DNA from: Bacteroidota bacterium
Lineage (GTDB): Bacteria; Bacteroidota; Bacteroidia; Bacteroidales; VadinHA17
Direction of reading: 5' to 3'
DNA length: 64,000 nt
Assembly: GCA_018262715.1 (NCBI GenBank)
Contig: JADFDS010000007.1
Location: forward strand, 26,094 to 90,093
Under the pieces are notes generated by a model. It made no database searches. It worked only from the letters and a program-made list of their open reading frames with translations, and was not told the DNA's origin. Of the stretch, positions 24,661-33,473 are shown piece by piece (within the stretch, counting starts at the first letter, position 1; every line of letters starts with the position of its first letter). A program made the position numbers and the translations under genes.

Positions 24661-26493
24661 TCAGTTCATGGTATGGAATCCCCTTACCGGCCCGGGTGTG
24701 GTCTTGTGAAGATCAAACACTATTATTTCGTTTTCCCCGTTCCTGAGCCATGAAGCCGGACAGTAGAGCCGTGTCTGCGGACCGATCTCCCAGTATCTTC
24801 CCAGGTTATGTCCGTTGACCCATACAAATCCCTTTACAAAATTGGTCATGTCAATAAAGGTGTCTGCTGTCTGATCGAGCTTCAGGGTGCCCCTGAAGAA
24901 TACTCCGGGCCTGGTCATTTCAGCTCCGGCGGCCTCCAGCGATTCAACATAGCCGTCACTCATCGGGAAACCGCGCACCTCCCAGTTCATCAGCGTCATC
25001 CCGTTCAGTATCACACGGTCGGTTATTCCCTTGCGGTCAATCATTGAATGGGCAAAGTTGATTCTCCCCATCCCTTCGGTAAATATTTCCAGGAGCGGAA
25101 AATCTGAATCTGCCTGAGGCAGCTCAATTGAATTGATTCCAAGTCGCCTGTCAAGTGTCCCGATGTATTTTCCGTCAAGAAAGACGGTGGCGTAGTCATG
25201 CAGGTCAATTACTGTCATTTTGCCTCTCTTGTGGCCCGTCAGCCTGGTGCTGTAAAGCATGAATCCGTAATCCTGCCCGTATGCTTCAAACGGTTTTGGC
25301 TGAACTGACAATACCGGTTCCGGCATGTTGTTCCATACAGAGGTGAATGGCACCAGATCAGTTTCCGGGAAAGACATTGCCGGTACCGGATCCGGTATTG
25401 CCGGCAGTTTTACTTTTTTAGGAAGGTATGAGCCGATCAGCTTTCTGAGGGCCATGTATTTCGGGGTTGCTCTTCCCTGCTCGTCTATTGGTGCATCATA
25501 GTCATAGCTGGTGAGGTCAGGCTCGTATCCCTTTCCTCCTGAGTTGGCCCCTGCCGTGAACCCGAAGTTTGTTCCTCCGTGTATGACATAAAAATTGAAT
25601 GATTTCCGGTTATCCATGAGAAATCTGACTTCGCGCAGCAGATCTGCAGTGTCGGGCCTTGCCCAGTCCTCTCCCCAGTGGGTCAGCCATCCGGGGTATG
25701 TTTCGCTGGAGAAGACCGGGACTCCCGGATTCATTTTACGGGCCAGTTCAAAATCCTTCTCCGAGCTCCCGGAGTCGAGTCCCACGGCACAACCCGGAAG
25801 TGTTCCTGCCTCGAGCATGTATGTTGTGGGCCCGTCACCTGTGAAAAACGGGACGTCAATACCGCTCCGTTCCCATATCGCCTTCAGGGCGAAGAGGTAA
25901 TTGCGGTCATTGCCGTAGCTTCCGTATTCATTTTCAATCTGGATCATCAGCACCGGACCTCCGCGTGTCACCAGGTAAGGGCGAAGCACATCAGCCAGCC
26001 GTGAGATGTATCTTTCTGCTGCTCTCATATAGACCGGATCCATGCAGCGTACTTTTATGCCCGGAGTGCGAAGCAGGTAAGGAGGTATGCCCCCGAACTC
26101 CCATTCGGCGCAGACATATGGCCCGGGCCTGATGATGACCCACATTCCTTCATCGGCTGCTGTTGTGATGAACCTCGGGATATCACGATTGCCTGTACGG
26201 AAGTCATAAATGCCCTCTTCGCTTTCATGGTGGTTCCAGAAGAGGTATGCGGAGATGGTGTTGCACCCCATTGCCTTTGCCATCCTGATCCTGTGTCTCC
26301 AGTATTCCTCAGGCACCCTTCCCGGGTGTATCTCACCGCTGATGATCCGGAACGGTTTCCCGTCAAGGAAGAACTCCTCGTTTCCCTGTGTAAAGGTATG
26401 CCCTGTCCCGCGTGGCTGCGCACTCAGCATGGCAGTCAGCATGAAGAATGCCAGAGCAAGTGCTGTACGACAAATCGCATGCTTGTCATTCAT
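24661..26493 (-). CDS. exported GH35 beta-galactosidase
   Basis: 610 residues with a signal peptide ending LTAMLSAQ. The GH35 barrel shows RIISGEIHPGRVP, the acid/base glutamate in IQIENEYGSYG and the nucleophile in FSSETYPGWLTHWGE. Beta-sandwich domains follow, ending in GHNLGRYWEIGPQ. The enzyme removes terminal beta-galactose. It starts 37 bases downstream of nrfA on the same strand, an unusual neighbour. No transporter for its product adjoins it. Confidence 0.93.
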   Translation of the reverse strand: MNDKHAICRTALALAFFMLTAMLSAQPRGTGHTFTQGNEEFFLDGKPFRIISGEIHPGRVPEEYWRHRIRMAKAMGCNTISAYLFWNHHESEEGIYDFRTGNRDIPRFITTAADEGMWVIIRPGPYVCAEWEFGGIPPYLLRTPGIKVRCMDPVYMRAAERYISRLADVLRPYLVTRGGPVLMIQIENEYGSYGNDRNYLFALKAIWERSGIDVPFFTGDGPTTYMLEAGTLPGCAVGLDSGSSEKDFELARKMNPGVPVFSSETYPGWLTHWGEDWARPDTADLLREVRFLMDNRKSFNFYVIHGGTNFGFTAGANSGGKGYEPDLTSYDYDAPIDEQGRATPKYMALRKLIGSYLPKKVKLPAIPDPVPAMSFPETDLVPFTSVWNNMPEPVLSVQPKPFEAYGQDYGFMLYSTRLTGHKRGKMTVIDLHDYATVFLDGKYIGTLDRRLGINSIELPQADSDFPLLEIFTEGMGRINFAHSMIDRKGITDRVILNGMTLMNWEVRGFPMSDGYVESLEAAGAEMTRPGVFFRGTLKLDQTADTFIDMTNFVKGFVWVNGHNLGRYWEIGPQTRLYCPASWLRNGENEIIVFDLHKTTPGPVRGFHTMN

Positions 26494-26530
26494 GACCTGT
26501 AAGATATTTGTTTACAAAATGAAATGCTTC

Positions 26531-27994
26531 TCAGACTGCGCTCCTGTCCCACGTCGGGAGGATCTGGCTTTTAAAGGTCTCCTTTTCCTTTATGAGCGCA
26601 TCCATGTCAAGGCCGATGGCTTTCTGTGCTCCGGCTTTGGATGATATATCCGGTACGATGACTTTATTGACACCCTTTGAAGCAAGGACCTTTGCCAGTT
26701 CAATCCTGGCTTCCAGTCCTTTCATGATACCGTTGCTGAGTATCGAGGCCACCTCAATGGGGGCATGGAAGGAGCCGCCGTGACTTGCTGCGCAGAAGTC
26801 CCATCTCCACTGCGATTGCCTGATCAGCGAGAGAACGGGTTTCATTGCAGCCTCATCTGCTCCCGCATCCCATGCTGCCTTTGCCTCATAATGGGCTGAT
26901 ACGAGTATCTCCTCAAGGTAGTTTCTCAGGCTGGCTATTTTATCCTGCCTTTCATAGACATTGTTCATCAGTTCTTCCTCGCTCTGCCTGTGGCATACAG
27001 CGCAGGTTGACGAGATCATGTTGAGCGGGCTCTGCACGTGATGGCTGGTGTATTTCACACCGCCCTCGGCGACGAAAGGCATGTGACAGTCTGCGCAGGC
27101 GACTCCGCGCTGGCCGTGGATGCCCATTCTGAACAGTTCATAGTCAGGGTGCTGAGCCTTCAGCATCGGGGCCTTGCTGATGGAGTGGGTCCAGTCAGCG
27201 AACTGGTAGCTGTCATAATAACTTTCGATTTCGTCAACGGTCATTCCCTTGTCCCAGGGGAAAGTCAGGTATTTTCCCTCACCCTTGAAGTAATATTCCA
27301 CATGGCACTGGGCGCAGACGAGGCTGCGCATCTCCTGGTGGCCTGCCTCCTCAATCTTTTTGCCCTGCCTTTCGAAAGCCTCCCTGAGTGCCGGGCGGGT
27401 TATTGTCAGGGTCATGTTTTCCGGGTTGTGGCAGTCGGCACAACCTATTGAGTTCGTTATCTCCGGACCCAGAGAGGCCCAGGTGGCCTTGTAGAAGCTC
27501 TCTACGCCCATTTTTTCGATCATTCTGGGTACGTCAGGGCTTTTGCATGCCCAGCATGTTCCGGGCTGGGGGCCGGCATCAGGAGTCATGGGTGCCCCGG
27601 TGCGCAGTGTATTACGTATATCCTCCACAGCCCAGTAGTGGCCCCTTGCCTGGGAATAGTCCTTTGAGAATGCATACCCTGCCCAGAGCACCGCAAGCTC
27701 GGGGTCAGTGGCCAGCACATCCAGAGGTTTGCTGCCGGCATGCTTGCTCCGGAACGAGGTGTCAGAGGTCATGAGCCATGACTTGTATTCCCTGGGATAG
27801 AACTTGCCCCATACGGTGTTGTCTGACTCGAAAGGCTGAAGGTCAGTGGGCGGCCTGTATGCATATTTTGCTTCCGACCGTCGTTCAACGATGGAGGAGG
27901 CCAGCATGCCCAGGAGGAACACGACAAGAGCGGTGGCGAGAAACAGGAGCCATCCTGCCCATGGCTTTTTGGATATGAATTCCGTGATTGACAT
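26531..27994 (-). CDS. nrfA: ammonia-forming cytochrome c nitrite reductase NrfA
   Basis: 487-residue periplasmic pentahaem enzyme that reduces nitrite to ammonium with six electrons. The catalytic haem site is the lysine-ligated CWACK. Four CxxCH sites follow: CADCHNPEN, CAQCHVEYYF, CADCHMPF and CAVCH. An N-terminal hydrophobic segment (AGWLLFLATALVVFLLGMLAS) acts as export signal or anchor. nrfH lies 20 bases upstream on the same strand. It would let the cell dispose of electrons or detoxify nitrite. Confidence 0.97.
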   Translation of the reverse strand: MSITEFISKKPWAGWLLFLATALVVFLLGMLASSIVERRSEAKYAYRPPTDLQPFESDNTVWGKFYPREYKSWLMTSDTSFRSKHAGSKPLDVLATDPELAVLWAGYAFSKDYSQARGHYWAVEDIRNTLRTGAPMTPDAGPQPGTCWACKSPDVPRMIEKMGVESFYKATWASLGPEITNSIGCADCHNPENMTLTITRPALREAFERQGKKIEEAGHQEMRSLVCAQCHVEYYFKGEGKYLTFPWDKGMTVDEIESYYDSYQFADWTHSISKAPMLKAQHPDYELFRMGIHGQRGVACADCHMPFVAEGGVKYTSHHVQSPLNMISSTCAVCHRQSEEELMNNVYERQDKIASLRNYLEEILVSAHYEAKAAWDAGADEAAMKPVLSLIRQSQWRWDFCAASHGGSFHAPIEVASILSNGIMKGLEARIELAKVLASKGVNKVIVPDISSKAGAQKAIGLDMDALIKEKETFKSQILPTWDRSAV

Positions 27995-28014
27995 AGGTTA
28001 GGTATTAATAATTG

Positions 28015-28569
28015 TTACAGGTTGTCTTTCAGGGTTGGTGTTATGGCAAACTGCGTTGATGAGATGCTGTTGACCCTGTCATGCGGAGTATTGCGGTGAC
28101 AGTCGAGACAGTGCCTGTCGCGTCTTCCCTCCATTGCTTCAGGAGGTCTTCCGGGACCGTCACTGAAGAGAGACTCATGGCACCTGAGGCAGTTTTCCTG
28201 AACCACGCGTTTCCCGGGTTCCCTGATATAAATGGATTGCGGTTCGTTGCGCAGGGTAAAGATTGTAGCATGCCGGAGGCCGTCATTTGCCTTGAAATAG
28301 TATTTCCTGACGAAGCTGTCATGCGGCACATGGCATGCATTGCAGTCGGTAATACTCCGGTGCGAGCTGTGCGACCAGGTGGCGAACTGCGGGGTCATGA
28401 TGTGGCAGTTGATGCACACCCTGGGATCATCAGAGAGATAGGAAGTGGCATTAGATATCTTCAGAAGATAAAACGCCAGACCTGTGAATGCTCCAAGGAG
28501 CATTATGACAGGCAGTCGCCACTGTGGCGGAGGCGTGAAGAATCTGATCAGTTTGTTTGGTCTGCTCAT
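28015..28569 (-). CDS. nrfH: cytochrome c nitrite reductase membrane subunit NrfH
   Basis: 184 residues: one membrane anchor (LPVIMLLGAFTGLAFYLL, about 18-36) and four CxxCH haem motifs (CINCHIM, CNACH, CLRCH and CLDCH). The CxxCHxM arrangement of the first haem is typical of NrfH/NapC quinol dehydrogenases. It passes electrons from menaquinol to NrfA, encoded 20 bases downstream. Confidence 0.96.
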   Translation of the reverse strand: MSRPNKLIRFFTPPPQWRLPVIMLLGAFTGLAFYLLKISNATSYLSDDPRVCINCHIMTPQFATWSHSSHRSITDCNACHVPHDSFVRKYYFKANDGLRHATIFTLRNEPQSIYIREPGKRVVQENCLRCHESLFSDGPGRPPEAMEGRRDRHCLDCHRNTPHDRVNSISSTQFAITPTLKDNL

Positions 28570-28632
28570 GGCAGTGGCCTTTTTATCCGGTCAATTATAG
28601 ATCGCAACCTCCTCCCCGGTATGCCGGAAGGA

Positions 28633-29154
28633 TCAGATGAAATTAACGAAGCAGAGCGCCACAAGGGCAGTCCCGTACCTCTTGTCGATTGTCAGAGACT
28701 CCCTGAAGACGCTTGGTTCTCCCAGGTAATACTTTGAGAAGGTTCTGTCATGCAGGTCATGGAGAACAGTGTAGAGTCTCTCTTCAAGAGCCTCCATATC
28801 AAAGTAGCCGGCCAGTTCACAGACGAGGCCTCCGACCTTTTCCTCACAGGTATCATCCTTGTACATCCATGCGAAAATGACTCCGGCTGACACGTGTTCG
28901 CCGTAGTAACCGTTGGCTACTGCCATGATCGTACAGAGTTCGGAACCGTATGGGGGCATGTCAACTTCGTCAAGGGTCACCAGCTTTGCGGTTGCGGGCA
29001 GCACCGAAGAATAGTTCATAATGTTGTACTCCGATATACCTGCATCATGCAGCGCCATGTGATATGAACCGGGATGGATGGCATACTCGCTGCATCCTGA
29101 GCCCTGTGTTACGAAAAACTCGTTGGGAATTCTGTTTTGGGAGACTTTAACCAT
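28633..29154 (-). CDS. pyruvoyl-dependent arginine decarboxylase
   Basis: 173 residues from the ATG at 29154, which has AAAGG just upstream; the TTG four codons earlier is less likely. The family pattern is clear: PNEFFVTQGSGCSEY, ALHDAGISEYNIMNYSSVLP, then the acidic core GVIFAWMY. Self-cleavage between Ser49 and Ser50 (in YSSVLP) should make the pyruvoyl group. The enzyme turns arginine into agmatine, the entry to polyamines, and consumes a proton. No agmatinase or agmatine deiminase is nearby. It has a good promoter of its own. Confidence 0.9.
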   Translation of the reverse strand: MVKVSQNRIPNEFFVTQGSGCSEYAIHPGSYHMALHDAGISEYNIMNYSSVLPATAKLVTLDEVDMPPYGSELCTIMAVANGYYGEHVSAGVIFAWMYKDDTCEEKVGGLVCELAGYFDMEALEERLYTVLHDLHDRTFSKYYLGEPSVFRESLTIDKRYGTALVALCFVNFI

Positions 29155-29203
29155 GTTGCCTTTCAATACTTTAGATTTATGCCAGTCATAAGACCGGTAC
29201 AGG

Positions 29204-29236
29204 CAAATATACCTAAAAATAAAAAATCAATGCAAA
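29204..29236 (-). promoter_or_regulatory. promoter of the arginine decarboxylase gene (TTTG-N21-TATATTTG)
   Basis: The minus strand carries TTTG (complement of 29233-29236) and TATATTTG (complement of 29204-29211) with 21 bases between, close to consensus. It lies about 50 bases before the start. It may also serve nrfHA, for which no separate -7 box was seen. Confidence 0.65.
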
Positions 29237-29251
29237 AGGGATGTTTATATT

Positions 29252-30223
29252 TCAGATCCTTGCCATAGCGAGGACGAGAGAGTATATAATCACAGTTACG
29301 GTGATGTACATTTTCCTGGCGGTATCAGGTTTCACTCCCGGGAAGCGGTATGTTATCGAGTTGTGCCTGCATGCTGCAAGACAGTCGCCGCAGAGAGTGC
29401 ATGTAAGGCCGGGCCTGAGCCTGGCTATGTCGTCCGGGCTGAGTGCATCATAACGGCAGACGGATGAACAGAGCTGGCAGGAGATGCAGGTGGATTCAAT
29501 TCTCATCCTGAACGGATTAATATGCTTCACGTAGCTAACAAGTGTGCCCACGGGACACCAGACAGTGCAGTGAATCATCTTTCCTCTCCGCCTTGAAATT
29601 AAGAGAATGATGAGTATCCCTGTAACTCCCGTGCCAATGCCGGCTGCCAGCGCAAATCCCTGTCCTGCTCCGCTGATTCTCAGCAACAGTGCGACTGCAA
29701 TTGCCAGTATCAGGAAGCTGTTTTTCAGTGCCAGCCTGTGGCCTGCAGGCCGGGAAGGTGCCTTTTTCCCTGCAACGGCCGAATCAATTGCTCCGAAATA
29801 GCAGTACTGGCTGCACCATGCCGGACCTGAGAGAAGGACAGCGGAAAGAAAAATAAGTGTCATTACGGAAAGCTCTCCCCTGTAGAGAGGACCTGAAATT
29901 ATGAGAGCCGGGACAGGCAGGTGCAATTCTCCGGTCATCAGGAAAAGCTTGTCTGCAAAGAGGCCCAGTGTCAGCTGGAGGAAGAAGACAGCCGAGAAGA
30001 GTGACCAGCTGAACCGTCTCCACCATCCTGATCTGGATGGCATAAGCATATTATACTCCATGACTGAAGCAAAGATTGCAATCCCGGCTATCTGAAGGTA
30101 ACCGCCACCCCTGAACAACCTCTCCAGGAGAAGCATCGGCCTTTCGGCCGCAAACTGCAATGGCAGCAGGAGAAGCACCACAATCAAGCCGGTCAGGGCC
30201 GGCAACAGATACCTTTTCTGCAT
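29252..30223 (-). CDS. NapH/polyferredoxin-like membrane protein
   Basis: 323 residues with about five or six membrane segments, cysteine motifs in the membrane core (CSQYCYFGA and CTVWCP), and two C-terminal 4Fe-4S motifs (CISCQLCSSVC and CTLCGDCLAAC). This is the NapH/NosR/RdxA-type arrangement, proteins that move electrons between the quinone pool and periplasmic reductases. Its place upstream of nrfHA on the same strand suggests an electron-transfer role, but the decarboxylase gene and its promoter lie between. Confidence 0.8.
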   Translation of the reverse strand: MQKRYLLPALTGLIVVLLLLPLQFAAERPMLLLERLFRGGGYLQIAGIAIFASVMEYNMLMPSRSGWWRRFSWSLFSAVFFLQLTLGLFADKLFLMTGELHLPVPALIISGPLYRGELSVMTLIFLSAVLLSGPAWCSQYCYFGAIDSAVAGKKAPSRPAGHRLALKNSFLILAIAVALLLRISGAGQGFALAAGIGTGVTGILIILLISRRRGKMIHCTVWCPVGTLVSYVKHINPFRMRIESTCISCQLCSSVCRYDALSPDDIARLRPGLTCTLCGDCLAACRHNSITYRFPGVKPDTARKMYITVTVIIYSLVLAMARI

Positions 30224-30311
30224 AGTTTTCTGACTCCCGCAAAAATATTGAAAAAGACCAAAGAGGGAAGCTGCCGAAAAAAATATAAATTGGAGAACCT
30301 AAAAACAGGTT

Positions 30312-33209
30312 ATGATCAGGAGGTTGATTTCAGTAATATTTTTTCTCCTCCCCGCGGTATATGACGCAACAGCTGAGGTTCAGGAGATAGGGACGCCCTT
30401 CATAAGGAACTTCTCAAAGGCCGACTACCGGGCCAGCACCCAGAACTGGGCTGTGGCACAGGATGCAAGGGGATTCATGTATTTTGCCAATAATGACGGG
30501 CTCCTGGTTTATGACGGGGTTCAGTGGCACCTTTACCAGATGCCCAACCACTCAATGGTCAGGTCAATTCTGATGGGGGCAAAGGGTGAAGTATTCATTG
30601 GAGCCTATAATGACCTCGGAAAAATGGTGCCTGATGCCGGCGGCAATCTGTCATTCCATTCCTTCAGGGAACAGATTCCTGAGGAATACAGGAATTTTGA
30701 CGATGTTTGGAACATCTGCACCTTCCGCGACAAAACAGTATTCCAGTCATATTATGCAGCCTATTTTTACCGTGACGGAACACCAATGACAGTTGTGGCG
30801 GCACCGTCACGGTTCCAGAATTCATACAGTGTCAGAGGCCGGCTGCTGTTCAATGATACCGGAAACGGACTTATGGAGTTCGACGGAACCCGGCTTGTCA
30901 GACTCCCCGGATGCGAGTCCCTGACCGGAATGGATATATGGTCAATACTCCCTTACGGATCCGGGAATGAGATTCTGATCTGCACCCTGGGAAACGGTTT
31001 GTTTATTCATGACGGAGTGAAGCTTCGAAAGTGGGACGAAACACTCGGCAGGATTCTGAGCCGTGACCAGGTGTTCAGCGCTACAATGATATATGATGAT
31101 TATTACGTGATCGGCACAATCCTTAACGGCGTGATGATCATTGACCGTGAGGGAAAAATTGTTCAGCACATCAACAGGAAGAAGGGGCTGCAAAACAACA
31201 CGGTACTTGACCTGTTCACCGACAGGAACGGCAATCTGTGGCTGGCCCTTGACAACGGCATTGACTACGTGACTGTTAATTCCCCCATTACCTTTATCCG
31301 CAGTTCTGAAGGCTTTGGCGCCGGCTATGCCTCAGTTATCCATGAGGGTAAGCTTTACCTCGGAACCAACCAGGGACTATATGTAAGAAACTGGTCGGAG
31401 AGGGAAACAGGAGACGATTTCAGGATGATACCCGGAACCTACGGGCAGGTGTGGTACCTGGGAGTACATAACGGTGAACTGCTGTGCGGGCATAATAACG
31501 GCACCTACCTGATTTCAGGAGAAAAGGCTGACCTGATCAGCCGCATCCCCGGCGGATGGAAATACATGGAACTGAAAAACCACCCAGGATACCTGATAGG
31601 AGGCACATACAGCGGAATGATACTTTTCCGGTGGGAGCAGGGCACGTGGAAATTCGTCAGGCAGATACCGGGTATGACCGAGTCTTTCAGGGTTTTCGAG
31701 GAGGACAGGCAGGGGGAGATATGGATGAGTCACGGATTCAAGGGGATATTCAGGGTAAAGCTCTCGGCTGATCTCGATTCGGTGACCGGTGTCAGATTCT
31801 ATGATTCTTCAGATGGTCTGCCCTCGGATTTCTATCTTGGCATTTTTCGTGTCCTGGGGCAGCTCGTTGTTGTGTCAGAGACTGAGATCTATGAATATTC
31901 GCCTGAGGCAGACCGGTTTGTCAGGTCAACCTACTTCAACCAGCTTTTCAATCCCCTGGTGGCAGTCTCATATCTCCGTGAAGATAAAGAGGGTAACATA
32001 TGGTATGTGGCAAAGAACAGGGCAGGGGTGTTCAGGCTGAAGGAGGATCATTCATATGAGCATGTCGCCACTCCTTTTCTTCTCCTCTCTGGCAGGTTCA
32101 TTCACGGGTTTGAGTCTTTCTACCCATATTCCCCGGAGCATGTGATCATTGGCACGGAAGATGGGTTTGCCCACTATTCATCGCGCACCTCTTCACTCGG
32201 GTATGAAGGATTTTCGGTGTACATAACCCTCGGGGAGGCGTTGCATCACGACTCGGTGTTTTATTATGGCCGTACTCCCTCGTCTGCAGATCAGGAGATA
32301 AGCTACAGGTTCAGATATGCTCACAACAACATCCGGTTCATGTTTGCTTCGCCGGTCTATGACAATGCCGGAAATACCGAATACAGTTACAGGCTGGGAG
32401 GGTATGATGACAGGTGGTCTGACTGGAGCCGTACCTATTATAAGGAGTATTCCAATCTTCCCGACGGAAAGTTCACCTTCCATGTCAGAGCGAGGAATCA
32501 GCTCGGAATAGAGAGCAAGCCTGACTCACTTGACTTTGTGATAGAGCATCCCTGGTATAAGTCGCCTGTGGCAATTCTTGCCTATGTCATTGCAGGGATG
32601 ATCCTTGTGCTGCTCCTTGCCCGTTTTATCACCTGGAGGATAGAACTCTCAAGGAGGAATGAGAGGATGAAGAACAGTCGTATCTACGAGGAGAAGGAAC
32701 AGGAATATAAAAGGCAGGCGCTGGAGTCCGAGAAGGAGATTATCAGGATCAGGAATGAAAAGCTTCAGGCTGAGATGATACTTCGTGACAAAGAACTTGC
32801 TAACCAGGCCATGAGCCTTGTGCGTAAAAATGAATTTCTCAACCAGATCAAGGACGAGCTAAGGAATGTGATCAATGGTTGCAATGACAGGTCTGCCGGC
32901 AGCAAGGTTTCCGAGATTCTGCAGCGTATAGACCGAGAGGTTGACAACAATAAGCAGAGAGAGATATTTGAAAGTGCCTTTGATGAGGTACACGAGGAGT
33001 TTCTTCAGGGTGTAAAAACAAAATATCCCGAGCTGACTCCTACCGAACTGAGGCTGTGTGCCTACCTCAAAATGAATCTCCCAACCAAGGAGATTGCCCC
33101 TCTGCTTAATATATCAGTAAGAGGTGTTGAGATCTGCAGGTACAGGATCAGGAAAAAAATGGGCATTACCAGGGACGTAAACCTCACGACCCATCTTCTC
33201 AGCATCTGA
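30312..33209 (+). CDS. membrane-spanning propeller/Y_Y_Y sensor with C-terminal LuxR-like HTH (PUL regulator)
   Basis: 965 residues: signal peptide (1-22), two-component-regulator propeller repeats (about 30-640), a Y_Y_Y domain (about 670-755, ending VIEHPW), one membrane helix (about 760-780), a charged coiled coil (about 790-860), and a LuxR-like HTH (LTPTELRLCAYLKMNLPTKEIAPLLN near 905). There is no kinase or receiver domain, so it is not a full hybrid two-component system. The DNA-binding domain must work while membrane-tethered or after release, as with SusR-type regulators. It is upstream of and parallel to susC, so it probably senses the glucan breakdown product in the periplasm. Confidence 0.88.
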   Translation: MIRRLISVIFFLLPAVYDATAEVQEIGTPFIRNFSKADYRASTQNWAVAQDARGFMYFANNDGLLVYDGVQWHLYQMPNHSMVRSILMGAKGEVFIGAYNDLGKMVPDAGGNLSFHSFREQIPEEYRNFDDVWNICTFRDKTVFQSYYAAYFYRDGTPMTVVAAPSRFQNSYSVRGRLLFNDTGNGLMEFDGTRLVRLPGCESLTGMDIWSILPYGSGNEILICTLGNGLFIHDGVKLRKWDETLGRILSRDQVFSATMIYDDYYVIGTILNGVMIIDREGKIVQHINRKKGLQNNTVLDLFTDRNGNLWLALDNGIDYVTVNSPITFIRSSEGFGAGYASVIHEGKLYLGTNQGLYVRNWSERETGDDFRMIPGTYGQVWYLGVHNGELLCGHNNGTYLISGEKADLISRIPGGWKYMELKNHPGYLIGGTYSGMILFRWEQGTWKFVRQIPGMTESFRVFEEDRQGEIWMSHGFKGIFRVKLSADLDSVTGVRFYDSSDGLPSDFYLGIFRVLGQLVVVSETEIYEYSPEADRFVRSTYFNQLFNPLVAVSYLREDKEGNIWYVAKNRAGVFRLKEDHSYEHVATPFLLLSGRFIHGFESFYPYSPEHVIIGTEDGFAHYSSRTSSLGYEGFSVYITLGEALHHDSVFYYGRTPSSADQEISYRFRYAHNNIRFMFASPVYDNAGNTEYSYRLGGYDDRWSDWSRTYYKEYSNLPDGKFTFHVRARNQLGIESKPDSLDFVIEHPWYKSPVAILAYVIAGMILVLLLARFITWRIELSRRNERMKNSRIYEEKEQEYKRQALESEKEIIRIRNEKLQAEMILRDKELANQAMSLVRKNEFLNQIKDELRNVINGCNDRSAGSKVSEILQRIDREVDNNKQREIFESAFDEVHEEFLQGVKTKYPELTPTELRLCAYLKMNLPTKEIAPLLNISVRGVEICRYRIRKKMGITRDVNLTTHLLSI

Positions 33210-33245
33210 AAAAACAAGGTTTTGTAGTATCACTTCCGGCGATTG

Positions 33246-33260
33246 GTGTATTTTATACAC
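33246..33260. promoter_or_regulatory. inverted repeat upstream of susC
   Basis: GTGTAT-TTT-ATACAC, a perfect 15-base dyad about 90 bases upstream of the susC -7 box. It could be an operator; no T-tract follows, so it is not a good terminator of the regulator gene. Confidence 0.35.
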
Positions 33261-33309
33261 TCAATAACTATTTTCTATATTTCAGAAAAACAGCATTATA
33301 AGTTTTTAT

Positions 33310-33351
33310 TGATGTATTATTGATGTATTTAAAAATTATCACTGATGTATT
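33310..33351 (+). repeat. three helically phased TGATGTATT direct repeats
   Basis: TGATGTATT occurs at 33310, 33321 and 33343, that is at spacings of 11 and 22 bases (one and two helical turns). The last copy overlaps the TATTTTTG box. Phased direct repeats abutting a promoter suggest cooperative binding by a regulator, here most simply the adjacent HTH protein. Confidence 0.55.
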
Positions 33352-33355
33352 TTTG
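33348..33355 (+). promoter_or_regulatory. -7 box of the PUL operon (TATTTTTG)
   Basis: Matches TAnnTTTG; transcription would start near 33362, giving a leader of about 110 bases before susC. No TTTG at -33; the position is filled by the phased repeats, fitting an activator-dependent promoter. Confidence 0.5.
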
Positions 33356-33414
33356 AAGTAAAGCATGGCAGGTGCTAATCAATTTCACTTTCTTAACTTG
33401 GTACTCTGCAATCT

Positions 33415-33432
33415 GATGGTTTTCGGACCATC
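33415..33432 (+). promoter_or_regulatory. hairpin in the susC 5' leader
   Basis: GATGGT-TTTCGG-ACCATC forms a 6-bp stem about 40 bases before the susC start. Small regulatory hairpins or antisense-RNA targets occur in PUL leaders; no T-tract follows. Confidence 0.35.
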
Positions 33433-33473
33433 TGATAACCTGATAAACCAAACTCTAAAACTCAACAAGATTT

